The notes under the pieces: model-generated
What the model saw: the letters and a program-made list of their open reading frames with translations, nothing else
Database searches by the model: none
What the model was told of the DNA's origin: nothing
Translations under genes and position numbers: made by a program
Part shown: positions 1 to 8,775 of the stretch, piece by piece
Position numbering within the stretch: the stretch's first letter is position 1
Layout: every line of letters begins with the position of its first letter
Assembly: GCF_006351965.1 (NCBI RefSeq)
Contig: NZ_CP040932.1
Location: 496,001 to 560,000, forward strand
Length of the DNA: 64,000 nucleotides
Source of the DNA: Oceanicola sp. D3
Lineage (GTDB): Bacteria; Pseudomonadota; Alphaproteobacteria; Rhodobacterales; Rhodobacteraceae
Reading direction: 5' to 3'

Positions 1-10
1 GAAGAGCGAT

Positions 11-166
11 ATGAGTGACGCAACCGGAGTTTACCGCACCACGCATTCGAGCGGTATGGAGGTCGCATTTGTGGACAAGGGTGTGGGAAATCCCATCGGT
101 ATTCCGCGTGAACGCTACGAAAGCAACGGCTACAAGCCGGCCTTCGAAGAGCTGCCGCAGAAGTAA
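11..166 (+). CDS. Small hypothetical protein (51 aa) or C-terminus of a larger protein
   Basis: I do not recognise this reading frame. From the ATG at 11 it encodes 51 residues starting MSDATGVYRT and ending FEELPQK, with a run of Gly, Pro and charged residues and no membrane segment or signal peptide. The codons in front of the ATG stay open to the window edge (K-S-D), so this may be the tail of a longer gene cut by the boundary. A purine stretch GAAGAG lies directly upstream and could be a weak ribosome binding site. Codon use is like that of neighbouring genes, which supports it being real. Function unknown. Confidence 0.45.
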   Translation: MSDATGVYRTTHSSGMEVAFVDKGVGNPIGIPRERYESNGYKPAFEELPQK

Positions 167-262
167 CCTGCGAATCTTAGCCTGATATCGAACCGGGCCA
201 TGGGATTGCTCCAGGAAAGCTCGCCCATGGTCCTGTTTGAAAGCCTGCCAAGTGGCAGGATG

Positions 263-301
263 CCAGCCGGGTCGTATCTGGCAAGAGAACGACCCGGCTG
301 G
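263..301 (-). terminator. 13-bp inverted repeat, probable transcription end
   Basis: CCAGCCGGGTCGT (263-275) and ACGACCCGGCTGG (289-301) form a perfect 13-bp stem with a 13-nt loop just past the stop of the minus-strand Roadblock gene. A second short hairpin (CCTGCCA/TGGCAGG, 244-259) lies beyond it. No T-run follows, so a Rho-independent terminator is only inferred. The site lies between convergent reading frames and could serve both. Confidence 0.45.
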
Positions 302-309
302 AGCCTCGA

Positions 310-666
310 TTACACCTTGATGGTGCCTTCGGTTGTTTTCACCTGAAGGCGCGCCATGCCGAGGTTCGCCTTGGCGCGGTCCAGTGCGACATAGATGAAG
401 ATGTCGGGGTTGGATGCCAGCGGGCGGATCAGGTGGATCTGGGTGCCCAGCGAGATCAAAATGTCTTCGATCGCGTCTTCGAGGCCCAGCGCCTTCATCG
501 CGGCATTCTTGGCGCGCACGACTTCCATGTTGGCCGCACCAGCAACCTCAAGATCAAGGCCGCCGTTGCCTTCTTCAGCCGTCAGCATCATGCCGGAGTC
601 GCTATCGACGAGGCAAGCGCCGATGAAGCCGTCAAGTTTGGTCAGGGATTTAAGGTCGGTACTCAT
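310..666 (-). CDS. Roadblock/LC7-like domain protein
   Basis: The 118-residue product looks like a free-standing Roadblock/LC7 (MglB-like) domain: an N-terminal helix, then GACLVDSDSGMML, a central helical stretch (ANMEVVRAKNAAM) and C-terminal strands with IFIYVALDRAKANLG. Such domains dimerise and often regulate small Ras-like GTPases, but no GTPase gene is nearby, so a partner is unknown. I chose the ATG at 666 because TGGAG sits 9 nt upstream; a TTG nine codons earlier (693) is possible. The gene is monocistronic and divergent from crcB. The family assignment is by pattern, not by search. Confidence 0.55.
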   Translation of the reverse strand: MSTDLKSLTKLDGFIGACLVDSDSGMMLTAEEGNGGLDLEVAGAANMEVVRAKNAAMKALGLEDAIEDILISLGTQIHLIRPLASNPDIFIYVALDRAKANLGMARLQVKTTEGTIKV

Positions 667-998
667 GTTGGGTAACTCCAGGAAGTGTTTCAATGCCCAA
701 GATTTGCTCCCCGTTCGTGGCCATAATCGGGCTGGATCATCCGGATAGTAGGGTTTTTGCGATTGGCGGCGAAAACTTGCAAGGCTCTGAAAATTTTAGA
801 TAAAGTTTAGACAGCGCCGTGCCTGGTGTCTCATTCGCGCCTTCTTTCGGTGTCATTTTCGGTATGTTTCACCGGATGGAGAAACAATCTTTCGCGCCCC
901 GCCCGAGTCCCCTCGGCGGGCGTTTCAGCGCCCGCGCCGCCGCGTCAGAGCGGCCCTCGCCGCTTGACTCTCCCCCGCCCCCGCGCAAAACCGCGCCC
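667..998. other. Intergenic region before crcB, no gene seen
   Basis: This 332-bp divergent spacer has an A+T-rich stretch (about 787-812) that may hold promoter elements and, nearer crcB, a GC-rich hairpin (GCGGGCG 916-922 with CGCCCGC 929-935). I looked for a fluoride (crcB-motif) riboswitch and did not see its conserved segments. Reading frames crossing the region toward crcB have no start signal. Confidence 0.5.
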
Positions 999-1376
999 AT
1001 GTTACTTACAGTCGCAAACGTTGCCTTGGGCGGGGCCATCGGGGCCTCCCTGCGCTACCTTACCGGGGTGGCCACGCTTCGGCTGTTCGGCCCCGGCTTT
1101 CCTTGGGGCACGCTCACTGTCAATGTGATCGGCTCGCTGGTCATGGGGCTCTTCGCTTCTGTCGTTGCCCATCGCGGCGGGCAGGCCTGGGCCCCCTTCG
1201 TGATGACGGGCATGCTCGGCGGCTTCACCACCTTCTCGGCCTTCTCGCTCGATGCCGTCACGCTCTTCGAGCGTGGCCAGCTCGGCACGGCGGGCATATA
1301 CGTGCTGGCCTCGGTTGTTCTTTCCATCCTCTGCCTCTTCGCGGGGCTGCTCATCGGCCGTGGCCTCTTCGCATGA
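999..1376 (+). CDS. crcB: Fluoride exporter CrcB/Fluc
   Basis: The 125-residue membrane protein matches the Fluc family, dual-topology dimers that pass fluoride out of the cytoplasm. Family signatures are GGAIGASLRY (11-20), GTLTVNVIGS (37-46, with the conserved Asn42) and GGFTTFS (73-79), which holds the pore Phe box. Four hydrophobic segments are visible and the length is typical. The start at 999 gives the standard N-terminus; no good ribosome binding site is seen. The stop overlaps the rluC start (ATGA), so the two are translationally coupled and head a four-gene operon. Confidence 0.93.
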   Translation: MLLTVANVALGGAIGASLRYLTGVATLRLFGPGFPWGTLTVNVIGSLVMGLFASVVAHRGGQAWAPFVMTGMLGGFTTFSAFSLDAVTLFERGQLGTAGIYVLASVVLSILCLFAGLLIGRGLFA

Positions 1377-2410
1377 GCCGCGTCCAGACCCTCCCCGTTT
1401 CCGCCGATGATGCCGGGCAGCGGCTTGATCGCTGGTTCCGCCGCATCTTTCCGCATGTGCCGCAGGGCCGGATCGAGAAGATGTGCCGCAAGGGCGAGAT
1501 CCGGGTGGACGGTGGCCGGGTAAAGGCCGCCACCCGGTTGGAAGAGGGGCAGGAGGTGCGCATTCCGCCGCTGCCCGAGGGCGGCGCGCCAACGCCGACG
1601 AAGCGCAGCACCATCTCCGAGGCAGACGCGAAGATGATCCGCGATGCGGTGATCTGGAAGGATGACCATATCATCGCCCTCAACAAGCCCCCGGGCCTGC
1701 CAACGCAGGGCGGGTCGGGCCAAACCAAACATGTCGACGGGCTGGCCGAGGCGCTGCAATTCGATGCCGAGGACAAGCCCCGCCTTGTCCACCGGCTCGA
1801 CAAGGACACCTCCGGCGTTCTCCTCCTCGCCCGCTCCCGGCGCATCGCCGCAGACCTGACCGCAGCGATCCGCCACAAGGAGACCCGCAAGATCTATTGG
1901 GCCGTGGTCGCGGGCGTGCCCCACCCCTACAACGGCGAAATCAAGTTTGGCCTCGTGAAGGCACCGGGCGGCAGGGGCGCGGGCGAGAAGATGCTCTGCG
2001 TCCTCCCGCGCGAAGTTGAATCCACCGAAGGCGCGAAGCGGGCTCATACGCTCTATTCCGCGCTCTACCGGGTGGCGGGCCGGGCCACATGGGTTGCGCT
2101 GGAGCCAATCACAGGCCGCACCCACCAGCTGCGCGCCCATATGGCCGAGATCGGCCACCCGATTGCCGGAGATGGCAAATACGGCGGCTCGCGGCAGGAG
2201 AACATGGGCGACGGCTGGGGCGCCAAGATGGGCGGCATCATCTCGGGCAAGCTGCACCTGCACGCCCGCTCGATGACCTTTCTGCATCCGGTCACAAAAA
2301 AGCCCGTCACCGTCACGGCGCCGCTGCCCGAGCACATGAAGGACACCTTCAACACCTTCGGCTGGACAGAAGACCTTGCCGCCGACGATCCCTTTGAGGA
2401 TTACGGATGA
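1373..2410 (+). CDS. rluC: RluA-family 23S rRNA pseudouridine synthase (RluC type)
   Basis: The 345-residue protein has an N-terminal S4 RNA-binding domain (about 15-65) followed by the pseudouridine synthase domain with the catalytic motif HRLDKDTSG (Asp near residue 143) and GRTHQLRAHM further on. These are hallmarks of the RluA/RluC/RluD group, which isomerise specific uridines in 23S rRNA. Order and length fit RluC; the exact target uridines cannot be read from sequence. Its ATG overlaps the crcB stop, and its own stop overlaps the next ATG, so all are in one transcript. Confidence 0.9.
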   Translation: MSRVQTLPVSADDAGQRLDRWFRRIFPHVPQGRIEKMCRKGEIRVDGGRVKAATRLEEGQEVRIPPLPEGGAPTPTKRSTISEADAKMIRDAVIWKDDHIIALNKPPGLPTQGGSGQTKHVDGLAEALQFDAEDKPRLVHRLDKDTSGVLLLARSRRIAADLTAAIRHKETRKIYWAVVAGVPHPYNGEIKFGLVKAPGGRGAGEKMLCVLPREVESTEGAKRAHTLYSALYRVAGRATWVALEPITGRTHQLRAHMAEIGHPIAGDGKYGGSRQENMGDGWGAKMGGIISGKLHLHARSMTFLHPVTKKPVTVTAPLPEHMKDTFNTFGWTEDLAADDPFEDYG

Positions 2411-3078
2411 CCGCGCTGCGTTGCATCATCTTCGATGTCGACGGCACGCTGGTGGACAGCCAGAACGAGATTGTCGCCGCGATGACAGAGGGCTTTGCCG
2501 CCGTTGGCCGGGTGGCCCCGCCGCGCGCGCAGATCCTCTCCATCGTCGGCCTTTCGCTCGATGTGGGCATCGCTCGCCTGTGCCCCGAGGCCAGCCCGCA
2601 GGATGTGCAGACCATGGTGGCGGGCTATAAGGATGCTTTCGTGGAAATTCGCCGCACATCTGAGCCGGCGGTATTCTATCCGGGCATGCGCGAGCTGCTG
2701 GATGATCTTGCCCGCACGCCCGAAAACCTGCTCTGCGTTGCCACCGGAAAATCCCGCCGCGGGCTTGATGCGCTGTTTAAGTCGTCGGGGCTTGCGGGTG
2801 TGTTTACCTCCGAGCAGGTGTCAGACCATCACCCCTCCAAGCCGCATCCGGCGATGCTGGAGGCCGCGCAGCGCGAAACCGGCTGCGAGGCCGGGCAGGC
2901 GGTGATGATCGGGGATACCAGTTTTGACATGGAGATGGCCCGCAACGCCGGGATCGCCGGGCTTGGCGTGAGCTGGGGCTACCACCCGCCGGGCGCGCTG
3001 ATCGAGGCGGGCGCGGGCGAAGTTGTAGACGAAGCCGGGGCGCTGCCGGAGGCGATCCTGCGGGCGACGGGAGGCTGA
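2407..3078 (+). CDS. HAD-family hydrolase, phosphoglycolate-phosphatase-like
   Basis: This 223-residue HAD hydrolase has motif I DVDGT (residues 10-14, nucleophile Asp10, acid/base Asp12), motif II in CVATGKS, a conserved Lys in SKPHPAM, and motif IV GDTSFDMEMA. A helical cap follows motif I. The architecture is that of the phosphoglycolate phosphatase/beta-phosphoglucomutase subgroup, so a small phosphorylated metabolite is the likely substrate, not identified here. ATGA overlap with rluC and a 3-nt gap to the ATP12 gene place it in the middle of the operon. Confidence 0.85.
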   Translation: MTALRCIIFDVDGTLVDSQNEIVAAMTEGFAAVGRVAPPRAQILSIVGLSLDVGIARLCPEASPQDVQTMVAGYKDAFVEIRRTSEPAVFYPGMRELLDDLARTPENLLCVATGKSRRGLDALFKSSGLAGVFTSEQVSDHHPSKPHPAMLEAAQRETGCEAGQAVMIGDTSFDMEMARNAGIAGLGVSWGYHPPGALIEAGAGEVVDEAGALPEAILRATGG

Positions 3079-3081
3079 GAC

Positions 3082-3798
3082 ATGGCGGAGTGGGCAGCAA
3101 AACGATTCTGGAAAGCGGCCAACGTGGTGCCCGAGGGCGAGAGCTTTGCCGTGCATCTCGACGGTCGCCCGCTGAAAACCCCGGCCAAGGCTGCGCTGCT
3201 GTTGCCGAGTGAGCCGCTGGCCCATGCCGTGGCCGCCGAATGGGAGGCACAGGGCGATAAGATCAACCCGGCCACCATGCCCTTCACCCGCTCCGCCAAC
3301 TCCGCAATCGACCGGGTGGCCCCACAACACGCCGAAGTGACCGAGATCGTCGCCGCCTATGGCGAGAGTGACCTGATCTGCTATCGCGCTGAGAGCCCCG
3401 CCGCCCTCGTCGCTCGCCAGGCCGAAGCCTGGGATCCGCTGGTGGACTGGGCGCGCGATGTGCTGAACGCGCCGCTCATCATGACAACAGGGGTGATGCA
3501 TGTGCGCCAACCGGCCACCAGCGTCGAGGTTCTGCGGGCGCTGGTCAAACGGCAGGATGCCTTTGCACTGACGGCGCTGCATGACCTGACAGCCCTGTCT
3601 GGTTCGCTTATTATCGGTTTTGCCGCGCTGGAGGGGCAGGCCACACCCGAGGAGCTCTGGGCGCTGAGCCGGGTGGATGAAGACTGGCAGATCGCTCAAT
3701 GGGGCGAGGATGAAGAGGCCACCGAGGTCGCCGCCCGCAAACGGGGTGATTTTTTGCATGCGGCGGCCCTGCACCGCATCTCCCGCCCGACTGCCTGA
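3082..3798 (+). CDS. ATP12-family F1-ATPase assembly chaperone
   Basis: The 238-residue protein has the ATP12 pattern: an N-terminal FWK-A/F-V-LDGRPLKTPAK block and a helical C-terminal domain with WDPLVDWARDVL and LTALHDLTALSGSLIIGFA. In mitochondria ATP12 binds free alpha subunits of F1 and prevents aggregation; alphaproteobacterial homologues are thought to do the same. There is no signal peptide, consistent with a cytoplasmic role. It is the last gene of the crcB operon and is followed by a clear terminator at 3837. Confidence 0.88.
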   Translation: MAEWAAKRFWKAANVVPEGESFAVHLDGRPLKTPAKAALLLPSEPLAHAVAAEWEAQGDKINPATMPFTRSANSAIDRVAPQHAEVTEIVAAYGESDLICYRAESPAALVARQAEAWDPLVDWARDVLNAPLIMTTGVMHVRQPATSVEVLRALVKRQDAFALTALHDLTALSGSLIIGFAALEGQATPEELWALSRVDEDWQIAQWGEDEEATEVAARKRGDFLHAAALHRISRPTA

Positions 3799-3836
3799 TT
3801 CTCAACGTTTCGCTTATTAGGCGAGTGCCGTAGGGG

Positions 3837-3868
3837 AATTGCCCAAGATTCGGGCAATTTTCTCTTTT
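3837..3868 (+). terminator. Rho-independent terminator of the crcB operon
   Basis: AATTGCCC (3837-3844) and GGGCAATT (3852-3859) form a perfect 8-bp stem with a 7-nt loop, followed by TTCTCTTTT. It lies 38 nt after the ATP12 gene stop and closes that operon. Confidence 0.85.
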
Positions 3869-4046
3869 CCACCAAGGAACACCCCAGCGGCGCACTTGAC
3901 GTTTCGCAACGAATTCGGCCAACTTGACCCACTTCTGTGGTGTCACAACGCTTTGGGCACTCTACTCACGCATATCGGCGCATTCGTCGGTACCCATCAC
4001 GGAAAGCCGTATCAAAACGGCACCGGAAGATCAGGAAGAGGTAAAA

Positions 4047-5066
4047 ATGAAAAAATCGCTATTTCTTGGCGCAGTAACCGCCGCTGGCCTTGCCGCCACC
4101 GCTGGCGCTGCGGCGACGCTTGACGACGTGAAGGCACGCGGCAAGCTGAACTGCGGCGTGGCGACCGGCGTGCCCGGCTTTGCCGCGCCCAACGCCTCGG
4201 GCGAGTGGGAGGGCTTCGACGTGGCCGTCTGCCGCGCCGTTGCCGCCGCCGTGCTGAGCGACCCGACCGCTGTCGAGTTTGTGCCCACCACCGGCAAAAC
4301 CCGCTTCACCGCTCTTGCCTCCGGCGAGATCGACATGCTGGCCCGCAACACCACCTGGACCTTCTCGCGCGACGTGGACCTCAAGTTCACCTTCGTCGGC
4401 GTGAACTACTACGACGGTCAGGGCTTCATGGTGCCCAAGGAGCTGGGCGTGAGCTCGGCCAAAGAACTCGACGGCGCCACCGTCTGCATCCAGACCGGCA
4501 CCACCACCGAGCTCAACCTCGCGGACTTCTTCCGTGTGAACAACATGAGCTACGAGCCGGTGCCGATCGAAACCAACGCCGAGGCCCAGCAGCAGTACCT
4601 CGCTGGCGCCTGTGACGTGTACACCACCGACGCTTCCGGCCTCGCCGCGACGCGCTCCACCTTCGAGAACGCGGCAGACCACGTGATCCTGCCCGAGATC
4701 ATCTCCAAGGAGCCGCTCGGCCCGCTCGTGCGCCACGGCGACAGCGAATGGGGTGACATCGTTCGCTGGTCGCTCAACGCGATGATCGCCGCCGAAGAGT
4801 ATGGCGTGACCTCCGCCAACGTTGGCGAGATGTCGATGGAAGCCGGTGACAACCCGGAAGTGAACCGCCTGCTGGGCACCGAGGGCAACCTCGGCGAGAT
4901 GCTCGGCCTCGAGGCTGACTGGGCCAAGAAGATCATCGAGAACGTGGGCAACTACGGCGAAGTCTTCGGCGGCACCATCGGTGAGAGCACTCCGATCGGT
5001 CTGTCGCGCGGGCTCAACGCCCAGTGGACCGACGGCGGCCTGCTCTACGCACCGCCGTTCCGGTAA
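4047..5066 (+). CDS. aapJ: General L-amino-acid ABC transporter, periplasmic binding protein
   Basis: The 339-residue protein has a signal peptide (MKKSLFLGAVTAAGLAATAGAAA) and the SBP_bac_3 fold: LDDVKARGKLNCGV at the mature start, GFDVAVCRAVAAAV, and the DMLARNTTWTFSRD segment. The strong GENE-long form with LNAMIAAEEYGV is typical of AapJ, which delivers a broad set of L-amino acids. The start is fixed by AGGAAGAGG at 4033-4041 and by the signal peptide. It heads aapJQMP; a stem-loop follows its stop, consistent with higher expression of the binding protein. Confidence 0.93.
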   Translation: MKKSLFLGAVTAAGLAATAGAAATLDDVKARGKLNCGVATGVPGFAAPNASGEWEGFDVAVCRAVAAAVLSDPTAVEFVPTTGKTRFTALASGEIDMLARNTTWTFSRDVDLKFTFVGVNYYDGQGFMVPKELGVSSAKELDGATVCIQTGTTTELNLADFFRVNNMSYEPVPIETNAEAQQQYLAGACDVYTTDASGLAATRSTFENAADHVILPEIISKEPLGPLVRHGDSEWGDIVRWSLNAMIAAEEYGVTSANVGEMSMEAGDNPEVNRLLGTEGNLGEMLGLEADWAKKIIENVGNYGEVFGGTIGESTPIGLSRGLNAQWTDGGLLYAPPFR

Positions 5067-5077
5067 GAAAACAGCAG

Positions 5078-5104
5078 GGGGCGCGGACCGAAAGGCCGCG
5101 CCCC
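5078..5104 (+). other. Intercistronic stem-loop after aapJ
   Basis: GGGGCGCGG (5078-5086) pairs with CCGCGCCCC (5096-5104) around a GAAA-containing loop, 11 nt after the aapJ stop. No T-run follows, so it is probably a partial terminator or an RNA-stability element that raises binding protein over permease, a common arrangement in ABC operons. Function is inferred. Confidence 0.7.
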
Positions 5105-5214
5105 TTCGCGATCGGGGACAAGACCAATTCAATAACAGCTGCACCCAATGGCTCGCGGGTCCGCGCCCGCAGACGGGGAAGGTGTAGCCACACATAGCTC
5201 GGGGGAGCGCCAAC

Positions 5215-6483
5215 ATGGCAACTGTCACGGATCCGCCGAAGGCTGGCTTCAGGCCTTCCATGCTCATCTACGACACCCGCTACCGGTCGATGACGATTCA
5301 GGTGGTGGCATTGATCGGGTTCCTGCTGCTGGTGGGATTCCTCATCAGCAACACGGCGCAAAACCTCGCAACCAGCGGCAAGACGGTGAGCTTCGGCTTT
5401 CTCGGTGAGCCTGCGGGCTATGACATCAACCAGACACTGATCGAATACGACAACCAGAACTCGCACCTGCGCGCGGCCTTCATCGGCCTGCTCAACACGC
5501 TTCTGGTGGCCGTTCTGGGCTGCATCACCGCTACCGTTATCGGGGTGATCGTCGGCGTTCTGCGGCTGTCGCCCAACTGGCTCATCGGCCGGTTGATGAC
5601 CGTTTACGTCGAGATGTTCCGCAATGTGCCGGTCCTGCTCTGGATCGTCTTTGCTATGGCGATCCTGATCGAAACCCTCCCTGCGCCACGCGCTTTCCGA
5701 GGGGAAGACCCGGAAGCGACGATGAAGGTGTTCGATACCGTCGCCGTCACCAACCGTGGGGTCTATATCCCCGAGCCGCTGTTCTCGCGCTCGCTGGGAG
5801 ATATTCACCTCTTCGGCAACAGCTCGCTGAACTTCGACATCAGCATCGACCTGCTGCTGATCATCGCAGTGGTCGTCGGCGGCATCATGGGCGCGGGCTT
5901 CATCAAGCGCCGGGCCGACCGCATTCAAGAGGCCACGGGCGTGCGCCCGACCACTTGGTATTTGCGCCTTGCCTGCTTTGTCCTGCCGCTGCTGATCGTG
6001 CTTGTCGCACTGGGCTTTCACCTCGGCTACCCGGCGCTGAAGGGCTTCAACTTTCAGGGCGGCACCTACATGAGGAACTCCCTCATCGCGCTTTGGCTGG
6101 CCCTGTCGCTCTACACTGCGGCCTTCATTGCCGAGAACGTGCGCGCCGGTATCCTCGCCATCTCAGGCGGGCAAACCGAGGCCGCCGCCGCGCTGGGCCT
6201 GCGCCCCAAGCGGATCATGAGCCTCGTCGTTTTGCCCCAGGCGCTGCGGGTGATCATCCCGCCGCTGATTTCGCAGTATCTGAACCTGACCAAAAACAGC
6301 TCGCTCGCCATTGCGGTGGGCTACATGGACCTGACCGGCACGCTGATGGGCATCACCCTCAACCAGACCGGCAAGGAACTGGAGACGCTGCTTCTGGGCA
6401 TGCTGATCTACCTCATCATTTCGCTGAGCATCTCGGCGTTCATGAACTGGTACAACAACCGCGTTAAACTGGTGGAGAGGTAA
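5215..6483 (+). CDS. aapQ: General L-amino-acid ABC transporter permease AapQ
   Basis: The 422-residue inner-membrane permease has several transmembrane segments and a long loop typical of AapQ. The C-terminal half carries the polar amino-acid transporter permease signature with the EAA loop (GQTEAAAALGLRPKRIMSLVVLPQALRVIIPP) that docks onto the ATPase. ATG at 5215 is preceded by GGGGGAG. It forms a heterodimeric channel with AapM, encoded 1 nt downstream. Confidence 0.93.
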   Translation: MATVTDPPKAGFRPSMLIYDTRYRSMTIQVVALIGFLLLVGFLISNTAQNLATSGKTVSFGFLGEPAGYDINQTLIEYDNQNSHLRAAFIGLLNTLLVAVLGCITATVIGVIVGVLRLSPNWLIGRLMTVYVEMFRNVPVLLWIVFAMAILIETLPAPRAFRGEDPEATMKVFDTVAVTNRGVYIPEPLFSRSLGDIHLFGNSSLNFDISIDLLLIIAVVVGGIMGAGFIKRRADRIQEATGVRPTTWYLRLACFVLPLLIVLVALGFHLGYPALKGFNFQGGTYMRNSLIALWLALSLYTAAFIAENVRAGILAISGGQTEAAAALGLRPKRIMSLVVLPQALRVIIPPLISQYLNLTKNSSLAIAVGYMDLTGTLMGITLNQTGKELETLLLGMLIYLIISLSISAFMNWYNNRVKLVER

Positions 6484-6484
6484 G

Positions 6485-7813
6485 ATGAGCAACACGCACG
6501 CCGATACCGTTGCCTATGTCCGCGACACCATGCTGGAGCAGCGCGAGCCGCCGCTTTCCACCATCGGGATTTTGGGCTGGGGCAAGCAAAACCTCTTCAC
6601 CGGGCCATTCAACACCATCGTCACCATCCTCTGCACCGCCTTCGTGGTTTGGATCCTATGGATGCTGGTGCCTTGGTTCTTTGCGCCCACGTGGAACGCC
6701 ACCTCGCTGTCGGAATGCCGCGAGATGCTCACCGCCGCCGGAATGGTGGGGGAGCACGGCACCTCGGGTGCCTGCTGGGGGGTGATCCGCGAACGCTGGA
6801 TTCAGCTCCTGTTCGGCTTCTACCCCGCCGAGCTCTATTGGCGCCCGATGGCGGCCTTCCTGCTGCTCTTCGTGGCGCTGGCGCCGGTGCTGTTCTCCGA
6901 CCGGGTGCCATCGCAACTGCTCTGGTTCAGCGCCATTTACCCCTTCCTGTTTCCGTGGCTGCTTTGGGGCGGCACCATCTGGGCACCGATCTGTGCGGCG
7001 CTGGGCTTCGTGATCCTCTGGGCCATGGTCAAGTTCACCAGTGAGGTGATCAGCCAGCTCGGCGCGATCATCCTAGCTGTCGTGGCCGCGCTGCTCTGGT
7101 GGCTCTTGATCTCAGGTTATGTGCAGCAAGGGCTGGCCGCGGTCATCCCGCTGGGGCTCGAAACCGTCGCCTCGCGCGACTTCGGCGGGCTGATGCTGTC
7201 TATCACCATCGGCGTGGTGGCCATTGCCTGCTCCCTGCCGCTGGGCATCGTTCTGGCGCTGGGCCGCCAGTCCGACCTGCTGATCGTCAAGGCGCTCTGC
7301 GTCGGCTTCATCGAGTTCATTCGGGGCGTGCCGCTGATCACGCTGCTGTTCGTGGCCTCGACGCTGCTGAACATCTTCCTGCCGCCGGGCACCAACTTCG
7401 ACATCATCCTGCGCGTGATCATCATGGCCACGCTGTTCGCCTCCGCCTACATGGCCGAGGTCATCCGCGGTGGCCTCGCGGCCCTGCCCAAGGGCCAGTA
7501 CGAGGGGGCCGACAGCCTTGGCCTCGACTACTGGCAGGCGCAGCGCCTCATCATCATGCCGCAGGCGCTGAAGATTTCGATCCCGGGCATCGTCAGCACG
7601 TTCATCGGCCTCTTCAAGGACACCACGCTTGTCTCGGTGATCGGCTTGTTCGACCCGCTGGGCCTGTCCAACGCGATCCGCGCCGACCAGGCTTGGAACG
7701 GGGTGGTTTGGGAGCTTTACGGCTTCATCGCCTTGCTGTTCTTCATCTTCTGCTTCGGCATGTCCCGCTATTCCATGTATCTGGAGCGCAAGCTTCAGAC
7801 TGGCCACCGTTAA
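6485..7813 (+). CDS. aapM: General L-amino-acid ABC transporter permease AapM
   Basis: The 442-residue permease partners AapQ. It has an N-terminal segment with a TM helix, a periplasmic loop with two Cys (near SLSECREML and GACWGVI), several more TM helices, and a C-terminal permease domain with the EAA-like loop GQYEGADSLGLDYWQAQRLIIMPQALKISIP. GAGAGGTAAG overlaps the end of aapQ and serves as its ribosome binding site. Length and order match other alphaproteobacterial aap operons. Confidence 0.93.
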   Translation: MSNTHADTVAYVRDTMLEQREPPLSTIGILGWGKQNLFTGPFNTIVTILCTAFVVWILWMLVPWFFAPTWNATSLSECREMLTAAGMVGEHGTSGACWGVIRERWIQLLFGFYPAELYWRPMAAFLLLFVALAPVLFSDRVPSQLLWFSAIYPFLFPWLLWGGTIWAPICAALGFVILWAMVKFTSEVISQLGAIILAVVAALLWWLLISGYVQQGLAAVIPLGLETVASRDFGGLMLSITIGVVAIACSLPLGIVLALGRQSDLLIVKALCVGFIEFIRGVPLITLLFVASTLLNIFLPPGTNFDIILRVIIMATLFASAYMAEVIRGGLAALPKGQYEGADSLGLDYWQAQRLIIMPQALKISIPGIVSTFIGLFKDTTLVSVIGLFDPLGLSNAIRADQAWNGVVWELYGFIALLFFIFCFGMSRYSMYLERKLQTGHR

Positions 7814-7825
7814 GGAGCCCCACCC

Positions 7826-8617
7826 ATGTCTGACCTGGCAACAGACCGTCAAATCGACCGTTCCAAGATGCAGGTGAGCGACGAGGTCGCCATCGAAATC
7901 AGCAACATGAACAAGTGGTATGGCACCTTCCACGTGCTGCGCGACATCGACCTGACGGTCAATCGCGGCGAGCGGATCGTCATCGCGGGGCCCTCGGGCT
8001 CGGGTAAGTCCACCCTGATCCGCTGCATCAACCGGCTGGAAGAGCACCAGGAGGGCAAGATCATCGTTGACGGGACCGAGCTGACCTCGGACCTCAAGAA
8101 CATCGACAAGATCCGCTCTGAGGTTGGCATGTGCTTTCAGCACTTCAACCTCTTCCCCCATCTGACCATCCTCGAAAACTGCACGCTCGCGCCCATCTGG
8201 GTCCGCAAGGTGCCGAAGAAGGAAGCCGAAGAGACGGCGATGCACTTCCTCGAAAAGGTGAAGATCCCCGAGCAGGCCGACAAGTACCCCGGCCAGCTTT
8301 CGGGCGGTCAGCAGCAGCGCGTGGCCATCGCCCGCTCGCTCTGTATGAAGCCCCGGATCATGCTCTTTGACGAGCCCACCTCGGCGCTTGACCCGGAGAT
8401 GATCAAGGAAGTGCTCGACACCATGATCGAGCTGGCCGAAGAAGGCATGACCATGCTCTGCGTGACCCACGAAATGGGCTTTGCCCGGCAGGTCGCCAAC
8501 CGGGTGATCTTCATGGACGCGGGCCAGATCGTGGAGCAGAACGAGCCCGAGGAGTTCTTCAACAACCCCAAGAGCGAGCGGACCAAGCTGTTCCTCAGCC
8601 AGATCCTCGGCCACTGA
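7826..8617 (+). CDS. aapP: General L-amino-acid ABC transporter ATP-binding protein
   Basis: The 263-residue ATPase has Walker [10 protein letters not shown] (55-63), the Q-loop, the ABC signature LSGGQQQR (near 158), Walker [13 protein letters not shown] and the H-loop THEMG. It drives AapQM-mediated amino-acid import with AapJ. AAGGAG lies 8 nt before the ATG, overlapping the aapM stop. A terminator follows at 8651. Confidence 0.95.
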   Translation: MSDLATDRQIDRSKMQVSDEVAIEISNMNKWYGTFHVLRDIDLTVNRGERIVIAGPSGSGKSTLIRCINRLEEHQEGKIIVDGTELTSDLKNIDKIRSEVGMCFQHFNLFPHLTILENCTLAPIWVRKVPKKEAEETAMHFLEKVKIPEQADKYPGQLSGGQQQRVAIARSLCMKPRIMLFDEPTSALDPEMIKEVLDTMIELAEEGMTMLCVTHEMGFARQVANRVIFMDAGQIVEQNEPEEFFNNPKSERTKLFLSQILGH

Positions 8618-8650
8618 TATCGGGGGGCACTGGCCCACCACCCAACACAA

Positions 8651-8678
8651 AGCCTCGGGCTCAGCCCGGGGCTTTTTT
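8651..8678 (+). terminator. Rho-independent terminator of aapJQMP
   Basis: AGCCTCGGGCT and AGCCCGGGGCT (one G-U pair) form an 8651-8672 stem with a tight loop, followed directly by six T. It ends the aap operon 33 nt after the aapP stop. Confidence 0.9.
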
Positions 8679-8775
8679 GTGCCCGCAACCTTCCGCCGCA
8701 AACTAGGTGGATATCAACTTTTATTTCGCCCTGAAGCCCGCCGGTGTTAACCTCCCGGAAGGGAGGGCGAATCTG

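Noticed and set aside
667-998. Possible fluoride riboswitch before crcB
   Set aside because: The conserved segments of the crcB RNA motif were not found in the leader.
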